Counted from the stretch's first letter, positions 8,330 through 16,570 are shown. The stretch is DNA of 30,532 nucleotides from an uncultured Chloroflexota bacterium (GCA_903858085.1 CAIOHJ010000352.1:1-30532); one strand, 5' to 3'. Notes: generated from the letters alone by a model not told the origin. Numbers and translations are program-made.

Positions 8330-9456
8330 TCGCCGTCGAACAGATTGACCCAAGCTCACGCCGGCAACGCGCTCGCTTTGTCGAGCTGCCCTACCGACTC
8401 TATGCGGGCTCCCCACACTGGGTGCCGCCGCTGCGCCAGACTGTGAACTGCTGGCTCAGCCCCGACCAACACCCTTTCTACACACATTCGACCGCTGAAT
8501 TTTTTGTCGCTGTCGAAAATGGCCGCGATGTGGGACGGATCGCCGCGCTGGAGCACCGCCCGTTCAATACACAACAGGGCGTTCGCCAGGCTCACTTCTA
8601 CGGCTTTGAAAGCGAAAACAACCCAGCAATCGCTGCCGCTCTGCTGGATCGGGTCGCCGCATGGGCAAAAGCGCGCCAGTTGGACACCCTCATCGGCCCC
8701 AAAGGATTCAGCGTGCTCGACGGCTTTGGCATTCTGATCGACGGCTTCGAGCAGCAGCAGCTGATGAACCTCACCAATTACACCCTCCCCTACTATCCAG
8801 CCCTCCTGGAGGGGTGGGGGTTCACCAAACTGCTCGATCTGATCTCCTGCCGCCTGGAGGCACGTTCGTTGAAACTGCCGCCTTGGCTTGACGAGCTGGC
8901 AGACTGGGCGCGCCAGAAAAGTGGGCTGCAAGTGCACGGATTCACCTCTTTGCACAGCTGGGCCCAAAATGCCCCACGCATTCTACGCCTGTACAACCAC
9001 TCGTTGAAGCAAAACTGGGAGTATTATCCCTTTTCAGAGCAGGAGATGGCCTTTGTCCTCGACAGCATCAAACTCACCATCCACCCGCAGCTCGTCAAAG
9101 TTCTTGCTGACCAGAGCGAACTGGCAGGTGTTCTGATTGCGCTGCCGGATCTCACAGCCGCGCTGCGGCGCGCGCAGGGCAGGCTCACACCGCTCAGCAT
9201 CGCAGACCTCCTGCTGGCCGCACGCCGACGCCCGCGCTCGGTCGCCGTCGCTGCACTCGGGGTGCTCCCCGAATACCGTCTGCGCGGAGGCAACGCCCTG
9301 CTCTTTGCAGAATTGTTGAAAACCGTCACAGAGCTCGGCATCCAACATGCCGAGCTGGTCCAAATCCCAGAGACAGCGACAGAGATGCGCCGAGACCTCT
9401 CCGCGCTGGGCATTCCCGCCTACAAAACGCATCGGGTCTACCGCAAACAGCTATGA
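8326..9456 (+). CDS. GNAT-fold acyltransferase-like protein, YghO family
   Basis: The N-terminal part follows the YghO-type pattern: FVELPYRLYAGSPHWVPPL, HPFYTHSTAEFFVA, GRDVGRIAALEHRPFN, HFYGFESENNPAIAAALLD, LIGPKGFSVLDGFGILIDGF and NYTLPYYPALLEGWGFTKL. The C-terminal half contains a second GNAT-like segment with AALGVLPEYRLRGGNALLFAEL. This family is often encoded next to lipid or sphingolipid-like biosynthesis genes, although its reaction is not established. An acyltransferase using an acyl-ACP or acyl-AMP product of the next gene is a reasonable inference. The start overlaps the GT4 stop as ATGA. The length of 376 residues is normal. Confidence 0.78.
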   Translation: MIAVEQIDPSSRRQRARFVELPYRLYAGSPHWVPPLRQTVNCWLSPDQHPFYTHSTAEFFVAVENGRDVGRIAALEHRPFNTQQGVRQAHFYGFESENNPAIAAALLDRVAAWAKARQLDTLIGPKGFSVLDGFGILIDGFEQQQLMNLTNYTLPYYPALLEGWGFTKLLDLISCRLEARSLKLPPWLDELADWARQKSGLQVHGFTSLHSWAQNAPRILRLYNHSLKQNWEYYPFSEQEMAFVLDSIKLTIHPQLVKVLADQSELAGVLIALPDLTAALRRAQGRLTPLSIADLLLAARRRPRSVAVAALGVLPEYRLRGGNALLFAELLKTVTELGIQHAELVQIPETATEMRRDLSALGIPAYKTHRVYRKQL

Positions 9457-9475
9457 GAAAGAACCCGCCACAACC

Positions 9476-11443
9476 ATGCCGACCACCCTGTTGACACCGG
9501 CCAGCAATTTCGTCGAACTGCTGCAGCGCTACAGCGCAGTCAAGCCCCACCACACCCCGTTCCTCTTTTTGAAAAACGGCGAGACCGAACCGGACAGACT
9601 CACCCTGGGCGACATCGACCTACAGGCCCGCATCATCGCAGGCTGGCTCCAACAACAAAACACCGCACAGCAGCCAGTCTTGCTGGCCTGCCCGACAAGC
9701 CCCGAATTTGTAACCGGTTTTTTCGGTTGTCTCTACGCAGGAGCCATCCCCGTCCCAATTCCTCCCCCCACCCAACCGCGATGGCTGCCACGAGCGGCAG
9801 CCATCGCGGCCCATGCCGGTGCCTCGATCGCGCTGACCAGCACAGCCCCCCTGCATGCGTGGAACGGACCCACCCTGCACTGGCAGCCGATCGATTCGAT
9901 CCGCCCCGACTCAGAGGCGGCCTGGCGTCCTTGCCCCACCGCCCCTGAAACCCTCGCCCTGCTTCAGTACACCTCCGGCTCGACAGGACAGCCCAAAGGC
10001 ATCAAACTCAGCCACGCCAATCTGCTGGCCAACCTGGCCCAGATCTGCACAGCCTGCAGACTCTCTTCGGCAGATATCGGGGTGTTCTGGCTCCCTCTCT
10101 ACCACGACATGGGGCTGATCGGCAGTATTCTGTCACCAATTTATCTGACGGCAACTGCAGTGTTGATGGCCCCAACAGCCTTCACCGAACGGCCAGCCCG
10201 CTGGCTGGAGGCGTTGAGCCGGTATCAGGGCACCATCAGCGTCGCACCCGATTTTGCCTATGCACTCTGCACAGAGCGGATCACGGCGGCAGAAGGTGCC
10301 CAGCTTGACCTCCGGAGCTGGCGCGTGGCCCTCTGCGGCAGCGAACCGGTGCGCGCCACAACGCTGGAACGCTTTTCCCACACCTTTGCTGCCTGTGGGT
10401 TTCGTGCCACCAGCCTGCGTCCCACCTATGGGCTGGCGGAAGCCACCCTGATCGTCTCCGTCCACCAAGAGCCAGAATCTGGCGCTGACAGCCAATCTAC
10501 CTCCCCCAAACGTTCCTCAGCCAACGCTGCGGCAGCCCCCCCCCTGGTCAGCTGTGGGACGCCGGTGGCTGGCGTAAAAGTCCGGATTGTCGACCCCAAC
10601 ACCGCAACACAAATGCCCGAGGGGCAGATCGGCGAGCTCTGGGTGCAGGGCCCGAATGTCGCGCAAGGGTACTGGCAGGACGCAGCAGCAACCCACACAA
10701 CGTTCGAGGCACTGCTGCGCGACAGTGGAGAAGGAGCTTTTCTGCGTACGGGAGATCTGGGCTGTCTCCAAGACGGCCAACTGTTCATCGCTGGCCGGTT
10801 GAAAAATCTGATCCTCGCCGGCGGCGAAAACTACTATGCCGAAGATATCGAAAAAAGTGTACTGCAGGAAACCTCAACAGCCGTGGCCCTGGCCGCCGCT
10901 TTTGCTGTAGACATCGACGATCGTCAAAAAATCGTGCTGCTTTTGGAAAGGCACCGCAACTGGCGGCATGGCCATGATCCGGTCGCACTGGCAGCACTGG
11001 CACAACGTGCCCGACAGACGATCAGAAACAGTCTCGGCCTGGAGATCGACGACGTGGTGGTGCTCCGGCCAGCCGCGCTGCCGCGCACCTCGTCTGGCAA
11101 ACGCCAACACACACACTATGCAGCGCTCTATCTGGCCAGCACCCTGCCCGGTATCGAGTACCGTCTGCCCACCCCCTCTGCACACCCAGCGACCGACCTG
11201 CTGGAAACGGAGATCTGGGCCCTGGACTGGCTTGCCAAGCTGACCAACACCCCCGCCAGCCAACTGGATCTACAGCAGCCCTTCCACAGCCTGGGTCTTG
11301 GCTCGCTGCAGACAGCCCTGCTGCTGGCACGCCTGCACACAGAGCTCGGCATCGTCGTTCCCCCTGCTGCACTCAACCCGGATGCATCCCTTGGCGAACT
11401 CGTGGCCCTGATTTCAGCAGCTTCCCCCTACAAGACAAGCTGA
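9476..11443 (+). CDS. Fatty acyl-AMP ligase fused to an acyl carrier protein domain
   Basis: This is an adenylate-forming enzyme of the FAAL type. It has the P-loop YTSGSTGQPKG (residues 165-175), LPLYHDMGLIGSIL, RPTYGLAEAT, the GQIGELWVQGPNVAQGYW segment, LRTGDLG and LILAGGENYYAEDIE. The YHDMGLIG sequence is characteristic of fatty acyl-AMP ligases rather than CoA ligases. A phosphopantetheine-binding domain follows, with FHSLGLGSLQTALL and the carrier Ser near residue 610 of 655. It should activate a free fatty acid as acyl-AMP and load it on its own carrier domain. ATG 9476 lies 19 nt after the previous stop; the frame is open upstream to 9347 inside the GNAT gene. It is the last gene of the packed cluster. 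Confidence 0.9.
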   Translation: MPTTLLTPASNFVELLQRYSAVKPHHTPFLFLKNGETEPDRLTLGDIDLQARIIAGWLQQQNTAQQPVLLACPTSPEFVTGFFGCLYAGAIPVPIPPPTQPRWLPRAAAIAAHAGASIALTSTAPLHAWNGPTLHWQPIDSIRPDSEAAWRPCPTAPETLALLQYTSGSTGQPKGIKLSHANLLANLAQICTACRLSSADIGVFWLPLYHDMGLIGSILSPIYLTATAVLMAPTAFTERPARWLEALSRYQGTISVAPDFAYALCTERITAAEGAQLDLRSWRVALCGSEPVRATTLERFSHTFAACGFRATSLRPTYGLAEATLIVSVHQEPESGADSQSTSPKRSSANAAAAPPLVSCGTPVAGVKVRIVDPNTATQMPEGQIGELWVQGPNVAQGYWQDAAATHTTFEALLRDSGEGAFLRTGDLGCLQDGQLFIAGRLKNLILAGGENYYAEDIEKSVLQETSTAVALAAAFAVDIDDRQKIVLLLERHRNWRHGHDPVALAALAQRARQTIRNSLGLEIDDVVVLRPAALPRTSSGKRQHTHYAALYLASTLPGIEYRLPTPSAHPATDLLETEIWALDWLAKLTNTPASQLDLQQPFHSLGLGSLQTALLLARLHTELGIVVPPAALNPDASLGELVALISAASPYKTS

Positions 11444-11459
11444 CCGGCTGTGCTAAAAT
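11432..11459 (+). promoter_or_regulatory. Candidate extended -10 promoter for the 962-residue secreted protein
   Basis: TGCTAAAAT at 11451-11459 reads as an extended -10 (TGn plus TAAAAT). AAGACA at 11432-11437 is a 4/6 match to TTGACA with a 16-nt spacer. The gene it would serve starts at 11498. The -35 element lies inside the 3' end of the upstream ligase gene. Confidence 0.4.
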
Positions 11460-11497
11460 AGCAGGAATTCATCTGCCCAAAAGCCACTGGAGCCTCC

Positions 11498-14386
11498 ATG
11501 CGCCGCAGTCTCTTTTCCCTTTCCCTGATTGCCTCGATCGTTCTGACTGTCCTGGCCAGCCAGCCGTTTCTTCCTGCCGCTGGCCAGGACAGGCCGGTGG
11601 CGACACCCACTCCCGTCTGGCAGCTCTTTCTCCCGGCTGTGGGCCGCCCCGCAGCACCTTCTGCAAACTCCCTGCCGGCCTCCCCAGCACTGGTCCGCCG
11701 GGTGACCGAATGGGCAGCACCGATGCAGCTCTCGATCCACACCCTCAACGAACGGCCAGACACCCCCAGCGGCGATGTCGTCTATCGGATCAAAGATGTC
11801 TTCACAACCCGCAACGGCTCCTGGGAAGTGGGCTCTGCCGCCTACGGGGTTCCCCAATGGGCCAGAGAGGAGTATCTCAGCGCTGCCTTTGCCAAAGCCG
11901 GCGAACGCAACAACCTGTTCGCTGCGGTGATCGAACTGAATGGCCAGTGGAGGCAAGCCCAAGAAATTCTCTACTGGACCGGGGGGCTGGGCGCGCTGAC
12001 AGACCTTGGCAGCACCACCTGGGATGTCAAACAGACCGTCGAAACCCCGGGCTGGGCCAGTATGGTGATGTACAGCAGCAGCAGCTATGACCCGGCGGTC
12101 CGTGCAGGCCCCTGGTGCTACACACTCAATCTCCCGCTGCCCGCAGAAGCACTCTGCGGCGCCGGGCTGCCCGAAGGACTCCTGGTTTCTACCTTTGTCG
12201 TCTGGCAGGCTGTCCCCGCTGCTGAGACCCCTGAATCGACCCCCACAGCAACGCCACAGAGCTCAGTGACCCCCGCAGCGACCGCAGCGACCCCCACAGT
12301 GACTCCCACAGCGACCCCCACAGCGACCCCCACAGGGACGCCGGCAGGGACGCCGGCAGGGACGCCGGCAGGGACGCCGCAGCCTACAGCCCTGCCTGCC
12401 GTGGAACGGCGCGTGGGCACCTGGATCGATGCCTTGAATGTTTACACCAAAACGATTGCAGAGCGCCCCGATCCACTGCCCGACGGTGAGTTCCTCTACG
12501 TCCTCAAGGATCTCTTCACAACCCGCGACGGCTCCTGGGACCCCTCGTCGATCTACGGCAGCATCGATCTGTGGGCGCGCGAAGCCTATTTGAAACCCTT
12601 CAACGACCCCGAATACTTCGACGACGCTGGCGCCGACCACCATCTCTTTGCTGCAATCTTGGACCCGGCAGGGCAAAAGCTGAAAAACTGGGATATGCTC
12701 TACTGGTCAGACGGCTTTGCCATGCTCGGCGACCCGACGTATGACGGCTACGCTGTCGGCAGCGACGGCAACCGCTATCCCCGCACCAAAGATCGTTCGG
12801 GATGGGCCAACATCGTGCTCGGCCCCGGCAGCAACTACGGCCCCGACCGCGGTGAATCTGGCCCCTGGTGCTGGACCCCCCAAGGGCTGGCCGCAGAGGT
12901 CATCTGCGGCGGCGGAATGCCCCTCAACCAGCACATCTCTTTTTTTGCAGTCTGGCAGGCTGTCCCCCGAACAACACTGCTGACCCCCACCCCCTCTCCC
13001 ACCCCCTCTCCCACCCCCTCTCCCACACCGACCGCTGTCTTGCTGCAGCTGCACAAGCTGGACCCCAACATAGGGAGCAGCAGAGCGCCCAACGACCTCT
13101 GGGTTTACGGCACCAATCTGCAGCCCTCGCTGCAAATCACTGTTGCAGGGGCTGGACTCCAGGCCATCGCCGTCCCCTACCCAGGGGCAGGTCAGGCCCG
13201 GGCGCGCGTACCCGCCCATCTGCCCGTCGGTCAGCACGATGTCATCGCCCAGATTGCCGGCCAGCAGCCGGTCACATTGACTGCGGGCTACACCGTGATC
13301 GACCCGACTGGCATCGACCTGGCTGTGGACGATGCTGACCTCTGGATCGAACCTGCCCTGGCGCTGCAGAACAGCCCAACCCGGGTCGGGCTCAACGTCC
13401 TGCGCGCAGGCGGCAGTGACCCGGTGACGCCGACAGTCCATTTTTATCTTGGCACACCGCTCACCGGCACCCTGATCGCCACTGCCACCACACCTGTGCT
13501 GCCCCCTGGCAGCGCAGTGATGGGCACGGCCGCCGTCGACTGGCTGCCTCTTGCTGCCGACCGCTACAGACTCTCTGCAGTTGTCTCTATGGGGAGTTTC
13601 TTCTCCGAGAGTGTCACCAGCAACAACGTGGCGACAGCCAGCGTCGCTGTTCAGGCAGCGGCCCATTTGGGGGACACCACCCCTCCCACGGTGACCTTGG
13701 CAGCAATCCCGCAGCTCACCGACCAACCCAGTCTGGCGCTGCAGCTCAGCGCCGCCGACCCTCCGGGGGGCAGCGGCGTCGCCGCCCTCTATCTGGTCGA
13801 ACGGGTCTACAACAACTCAGCACGGCGCTGGGTGGCCCGCCAGCAGACCGGCTGGCTGCCCCATCAAACCCCTTTGTCCTTTGTCTTCAGCCCGGTTGGC
13901 GGCGTGCGCACACTGCAGCTCTGGGTGGCTGATTTTGCCGGCAACATCAGCCCCACCGCCGCCAGCGCGACGACCAACCTTCTGCGCCCTGAAGAGCCGA
14001 TCCAGGCAGGCCAGGTGCACCTCTACCGCCTGGATCTGCAACCGGGCCAGCACCTGACCGCCAGCCTGGCCACACACACAGGCGACGCCGATCTGTATAT
14101 CTGGGACGTCCGAGAGCAGCGAATCGACTACCGCAACGCTGCCGGAACTGTCACCGAAACCCTCACGCTGACCCAAAGCGGCAGCTATCAGCTTGAGGTG
14201 CATGGCTATCTCGACAGTATCTACAAGCTTGCCTTAGAGGACGGCCCACTGGAAGCTGCACGCCAGCCAGCCAACAACAAACCCTTGCCGACAGCGCCAG
14301 TCGCCTCTGCCAGCAGCCAGCCCGCAGCCCAGCAGGCACTTCCGACACTCACATTCCCTCTTTACCTGCCGGTGATGCAGCGCTAG
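11498..14386 (+). CDS. Large secreted multidomain protein with a duplicated N-terminal domain and TIG/CARDB/PPC-like modules
   Basis: A signal peptide (residues ~1-29, MRRSLFSLSLIASIVLTVLA) is followed by an LFLPAVGR motif (43-50). Two copies of an unrecognised ~170-residue domain come next (about 67-242 and 304-490). They share ERPD, DxFTTRxGSW, WARExYL, LFAAxx, GWAxxV, GPWC and FxVWQAVP. Thr/Pro linkers with 12-bp DNA periods follow each copy. Then come an IPT/TIG-like domain (about 515-605), a CARDB-like domain (605-725), a beta-sandwich opening DTTPPTVTL, and a PPC-like domain containing GDADLYIWD (about 832-920). The protein ends FPLYLPVMQR. This is an extracellular structural or adhesive protein; no catalytic motif is seen. 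ATG 11498 has GGAG 6 nt upstream. Confidence 0.88.
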   Translation: MRRSLFSLSLIASIVLTVLASQPFLPAAGQDRPVATPTPVWQLFLPAVGRPAAPSANSLPASPALVRRVTEWAAPMQLSIHTLNERPDTPSGDVVYRIKDVFTTRNGSWEVGSAAYGVPQWAREEYLSAAFAKAGERNNLFAAVIELNGQWRQAQEILYWTGGLGALTDLGSTTWDVKQTVETPGWASMVMYSSSSYDPAVRAGPWCYTLNLPLPAEALCGAGLPEGLLVSTFVVWQAVPAAETPESTPTATPQSSVTPAATAATPTVTPTATPTATPTGTPAGTPAGTPAGTPQPTALPAVERRVGTWIDALNVYTKTIAERPDPLPDGEFLYVLKDLFTTRDGSWDPSSIYGSIDLWAREAYLKPFNDPEYFDDAGADHHLFAAILDPAGQKLKNWDMLYWSDGFAMLGDPTYDGYAVGSDGNRYPRTKDRSGWANIVLGPGSNYGPDRGESGPWCWTPQGLAAEVICGGGMPLNQHISFFAVWQAVPRTTLLTPTPSPTPSPTPSPTPTAVLLQLHKLDPNIGSSRAPNDLWVYGTNLQPSLQITVAGAGLQAIAVPYPGAGQARARVPAHLPVGQHDVIAQIAGQQPVTLTAGYTVIDPTGIDLAVDDADLWIEPALALQNSPTRVGLNVLRAGGSDPVTPTVHFYLGTPLTGTLIATATTPVLPPGSAVMGTAAVDWLPLAADRYRLSAVVSMGSFFSESVTSNNVATASVAVQAAAHLGDTTPPTVTLAAIPQLTDQPSLALQLSAADPPGGSGVAALYLVERVYNNSARRWVARQQTGWLPHQTPLSFVFSPVGGVRTLQLWVADFAGNISPTAASATTNLLRPEEPIQAGQVHLYRLDLQPGQHLTASLATHTGDADLYIWDVREQRIDYRNAAGTVTETLTLTQSGSYQLEVHGYLDSIYKLALEDGPLEAARQPANNKPLPTAPVASASSQPAAQQALPTLTFPLYLPVMQR
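12240..12384 (+). repeat. 12-bp tandem repeats coding Thr-Pro linker
   Basis: Repeats of CCCACAGCGACC-type units pass into at least four tandem copies of ACGCCGGCAGGG (about 12338-12381), giving TATP and GTPA tetrapeptides between the two copies of the duplicated domain. The GTPA units are nearly identical at the DNA level, which indicates recent expansion. Confidence 0.85.
12983..13030 (+). repeat. 12-bp tandem repeat coding a Pro-Ser-Pro-Thr linker
   Basis: CACCCCCTCTCC-type units repeat three to four times with near identity and encode TPSP tetrapeptides that join the second duplicated domain to the TIG-like domain. Confidence 0.85.
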
Positions 14387-14429
14387 AAGAGTTGTTCACT
14401 CCCAGGCCACGCAGAGGAAGGGGGCCCCG

Positions 14430-14462
14430 AGAAACCGAGTTTCTGGGAGAAACTCGGTTTCT
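14430..14462. terminator. 33-nt perfect hairpin between convergent genes
   Basis: AGAAACCGAGTTTCT (14430-14444) and AGAAACTCGGTTTCT (14448-14462) are perfect 15-bp inverted repeats with a GGG loop. The element sits between the plus-strand secreted protein and the minus-strand lipoprotein. Both sides end or begin with short T or A runs that belong to the stem itself, so a bidirectional terminator is plausible. Similar AGAAACC(C/G)-type palindromes recur in some cyanobacterial and Chloroflexota genomes, so it may also be a dispersed repeat (recollection, not checked). Confidence 0.6.
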
Positions 14463-14576
14463 GAGCGTCTACCCCCCGCCAACACCGCCCCCCCACCAAT
14501 GCCACTTTTCTCACGCAAATCGAGCCAGCAGCATATCTTCTGGCCCCAAAGCAGCGCCGGATATTTTATGAACCGA

Positions 14577-15446
14577 CTACTTTACACAATACAGTTCATT
14601 CTCAACAACCTGCTCGATGGCAACCGTCGAGCCGGCAGCAACGACAAATTCGCTCAGCCCCACTTCGCTTTCTGGATTGCCCCAGTCATAGGTGTAGCCG
14701 AGACGGGTCCAGGGATACCCTTTGCTGGGGTCGTCGTAGGCTTGCAACGACAGTTGTAAGTTGAACCAGTCGCGATGAAATTCATACTCCTGCTGGGAGG
14801 GGAAGCGTTCAGGACCAGCCATTTCCAAGTCTGCTGCGGTGTCATCGACCTCGCCGTCGGGGCTGGGACGCAGCAGGTCCGCCGGGTTGACCCACATTTG
14901 CACAAAGCGGGTTTTGCCATTGTTCGCCGGTAAGCCCAACAGCTGCTCCAGACGCAAGATCAAAGGGGTACTATCGGTGGCCGCATAGCTCTGACAAAAA
15001 CTCTGCAGCTGCGGCACAGCTGTCACCCAGACCTCGCGCCTCAGGGTTGTCTCCTGCCCAACCAGACCATCATAGCCCTTCCACGAAGTCCAAGTCACCA
15101 CCAACACCCGGTCATCCTGCCAGGTCAACGCCGCGTTGTCCGGGGTGATCGCCGTCAGCGTATCCACAATTTCAGACGGCTCGGCGATTTTGGCATCTTG
15201 GAGCGCAGCAGCATACTGCTGCGCAAGATCGACCGGGGCAACGCTTTCGACGCTGGCCACCGTTTCCGTGAGCGCAGCTCTGCTGTCCACCGCTGTGCCG
15301 ACGGCACTTTCCGCCGCTGCAACCACAACCGGGTCGGTCAAGGACACGTTCGGCTGGATCGGCTGGCAAGCAGCCAGCCCCCCCGTGAACAACAGCACTG
15401 CTGGTAAACATAGCGCCAGACGACGAAGTGGTTTGTCAAGTTTCAT
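14577..15446 (-). CDS. Predicted lipoprotein of unknown function
   Basis: The 289-residue protein starts with MKLDKPLRRLALCLPAVLLF and a lipobox, GLAAC, with the lipidated Cys at residue 27, so it should be anchored to the membrane outer face. After an Ala/Val/Glu-rich spacer there is a globular domain with DRVLVVTWTSWKGY, LRREVWVTAVPQLQSFC, FVQMWVNPADLLRPSPD, WFNLQLSLQAYDD and YTYDWGN. I do not recognise this domain and see no catalytic signature. The start at 15446 is set by AAGGAG 7 nt upstream; the frame is open to 15725 but without lipoprotein character. It is divergent from the GntR gene and is not part of the sugar operon. Confidence 0.8.
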   Translation of the reverse strand: MKLDKPLRRLALCLPAVLLFTGGLAACQPIQPNVSLTDPVVVAAAESAVGTAVDSRAALTETVASVESVAPVDLAQQYAAALQDAKIAEPSEIVDTLTAITPDNAALTWQDDRVLVVTWTSWKGYDGLVGQETTLRREVWVTAVPQLQSFCQSYAATDSTPLILRLEQLLGLPANNGKTRFVQMWVNPADLLRPSPDGEVDDTAADLEMAGPERFPSQQEYEFHRDWFNLQLSLQAYDDPSKGYPWTRLGYTYDWGNPESEVGLSEFVVAAGSTVAIEQVVENELYCVK

Positions 15447-15536
15447 CTGATTCTCCTTTTTTATGAAAAGCTGGTTGAGCGCCAAAGACGTCCTGTGGAT
15501 GGCCTGTTTCGACCCACAACCGTTCCTGGAAACCCT

Positions 15537-15542
15537 ATTATA
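15537..15542 (-). promoter_or_regulatory. -10 element of the lipoprotein promoter
   Basis: The minus strand reads TATAAT, an exact -10 hexamer, about 90 nt upstream of the lipoprotein start. No convincing -35 is seen at 16-18 nt; the best candidate region is AAGAAT. The transcript would have a leader of roughly 80 nt. Confidence 0.5.
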
Positions 15543-15708
15543 AACTACCCGCTGCGTAAATTCTTGCTCTGTCCAATCTGCCAAACTCGTCAACTTTCCC
15601 CAACTGCCTGCAATTTCAACCGTCTGCACAAGGGCCCAGGCCGTGCCATCCTCTGCTGCAGCGTGCCAGGGACATTTCCTGTTCCAGTTGTGCCCCCCAA
15701 AAAACGAG

Positions 15709-15737
15709 TTGACAACCCCAGACACCGATGCTATACT
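15709..15737 (+). promoter_or_regulatory. Sigma70-type promoter of the GntR gene
   Basis: TTGACA (15709-15714) and TATACT (15732-15737) are separated by exactly 17 nt. This is the best promoter in the window. Transcription should begin near 15744, within or just before the operator. Confidence 0.85.
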
Positions 15738-15746
15738 GGCTGCACA

Positions 15747-15765
15747 ATTGGTATAGACCTCTATA
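15747..15765 (+). promoter_or_regulatory. DasR/NagR-like operator overlapping the transcription start
   Basis: ATTGGTATAGACCTCT (15747-15762) matches the dre consensus ACTGGTCTAGACCAGT at 11 of 16 positions and keeps the GGTnTAGACC core. An overlapping dyad, TATAGA-CC-TCTATA, spans 15752-15765. The site lies just downstream of the -10 element, where repressor binding would block transcription. dre sites are recognised by GntR/HutC-subfamily regulators such as DasR and NagR, and the adjacent gene encodes a member of that subfamily, so autoregulation is likely. Confidence 0.65.
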
Positions 15766-15787
15766 TGTGTTGCGCGTTCAAGCCAAG

Positions 15788-16564
15788 ATGATCGACAAAA
15801 ATAGCCCGGTGCCCTTCTACTACCAGATCGCAGAACAGCTGAAAGAACAGATCAGCCGCGGATCCCTGGCGGCAGGGACCCGTCTGCCTTCCGAACGCGA
15901 GCTCTGCGAACAGTTCCTGGTCAGCCGCATGACCGTCCGCCAGGCAATCCATTCCTTGCAGCAAGAAGGACTGATCGAGGTCCGACAGGGGGTCGGCACG
16001 TTCGTCCATGGCCCCAAACAGACCTACGATGCCCTCCATCTGCGCGGTTTCTCAGAAGAGATCGGACGACGCGGGGACAGCGTGGAGTCCGTGGTGCTGG
16101 AACAGGCCATCGTCTTCCCCCCTGCCGCAGCAGCCCACCGCCTGCGGCTCAGCCCAGGGGCGACCACCCTCAAAATCATCCGCCTGCGCAAAGTCAACCA
16201 AGAACCCCTCCTCCTCGAAACCAGCCTGCTGCCTGCCACACTCTGCCCAGGGCTGGAAAGCGTCGACCTGGCCAGCAATTCACTCTACCAGCTCCTGGAA
16301 AGCCGCTACCATCTCCATCTGCGACGCGCCGAACAGACGCTGGAATCTGTGGCAGCGACCGACTACGAAAAGTCTCTCTTTGGCCTGCGCCCCAATGGTT
16401 CTGTCCTGCTGCTCGAAGGGGTTACCTACGGAGACCACGATCTGCCCGTCGAGTATTTCAAGGCCATCTACCGCAGCGACCGCTGCAAGTTCCGGCTGGA
16501 AAGCTGGCGCGATGTCGAACGACAAAACGGCAGCACCCAGCGAATGAGCGTGATCGCCGCTTGA
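15788..16564 (+). CDS. GntR-family transcriptional regulator, HutC/UTRA type
   Basis: The 258-residue protein opens PVPFYYQIAEQLKEQISRG and has a winged helix-turn-helix, LPSERELCEQFLVSRMTVRQ then LQQEGLIEVRQGVGTFV (about residues 35-75). A UTRA ligand-binding domain follows (about 88-240), including LRLRKV-type and LPVEYFKAIYRSDRCKF segments. UTRA regulators bind small sugar phosphates or similar ligands and release DNA. ATG 15788 begins at the conserved region; the frame extends to 15728 but that would overlap the operator. It is the first gene of the sugar-use operon, and a matching operator lies in its own promoter. The ligand is likely a phosphorylated sugar from that pathway (inference). 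Confidence 0.9.
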   Translation: MIDKNSPVPFYYQIAEQLKEQISRGSLAAGTRLPSERELCEQFLVSRMTVRQAIHSLQQEGLIEVRQGVGTFVHGPKQTYDALHLRGFSEEIGRRGDSVESVVLEQAIVFPPAAAAHRLRLSPGATTLKIIRLRKVNQEPLLLETSLLPATLCPGLESVDLASNSLYQLLESRYHLHLRRAEQTLESVAATDYEKSLFGLRPNGSVLLLEGVTYGDHDLPVEYFKAIYRSDRCKFRLESWRDVERQNGSTQRMSVIAA

Positions 16565-16570
16565 TTCAGC

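Larger units (their letters stand above)
15447..15787. other. 341-nt divergent intergenic region
   Basis: No gene is supported here. It holds a leftward promoter (-10 near 15537) for the lipoprotein and a rightward promoter and operator (15709-15765) for the GntR regulator. The stretch 15560-15700 shows no structure that I can interpret. Open frames that cross it on both strands are extensions of the flanking genes without family similarity. Confidence 0.7.

Noticed and set aside
14499..14759. Plus-strand 86-codon frame
   Set aside because: It mostly lies antisense to the 3' end of the lipoprotein gene and shows no similarity or ribosome site.
15447..15725. Upstream extension of the lipoprotein frame
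   Set aside because: It lacks a signal peptide, crosses the predicted -10 element, and the AAGGAG plus lipobox support the start at 15446.
15495..15791. Plus-strand 98-codon frame in the divergent region
   Set aside because: It crosses the GntR promoter and operator, has no ribosome site and no family pattern.
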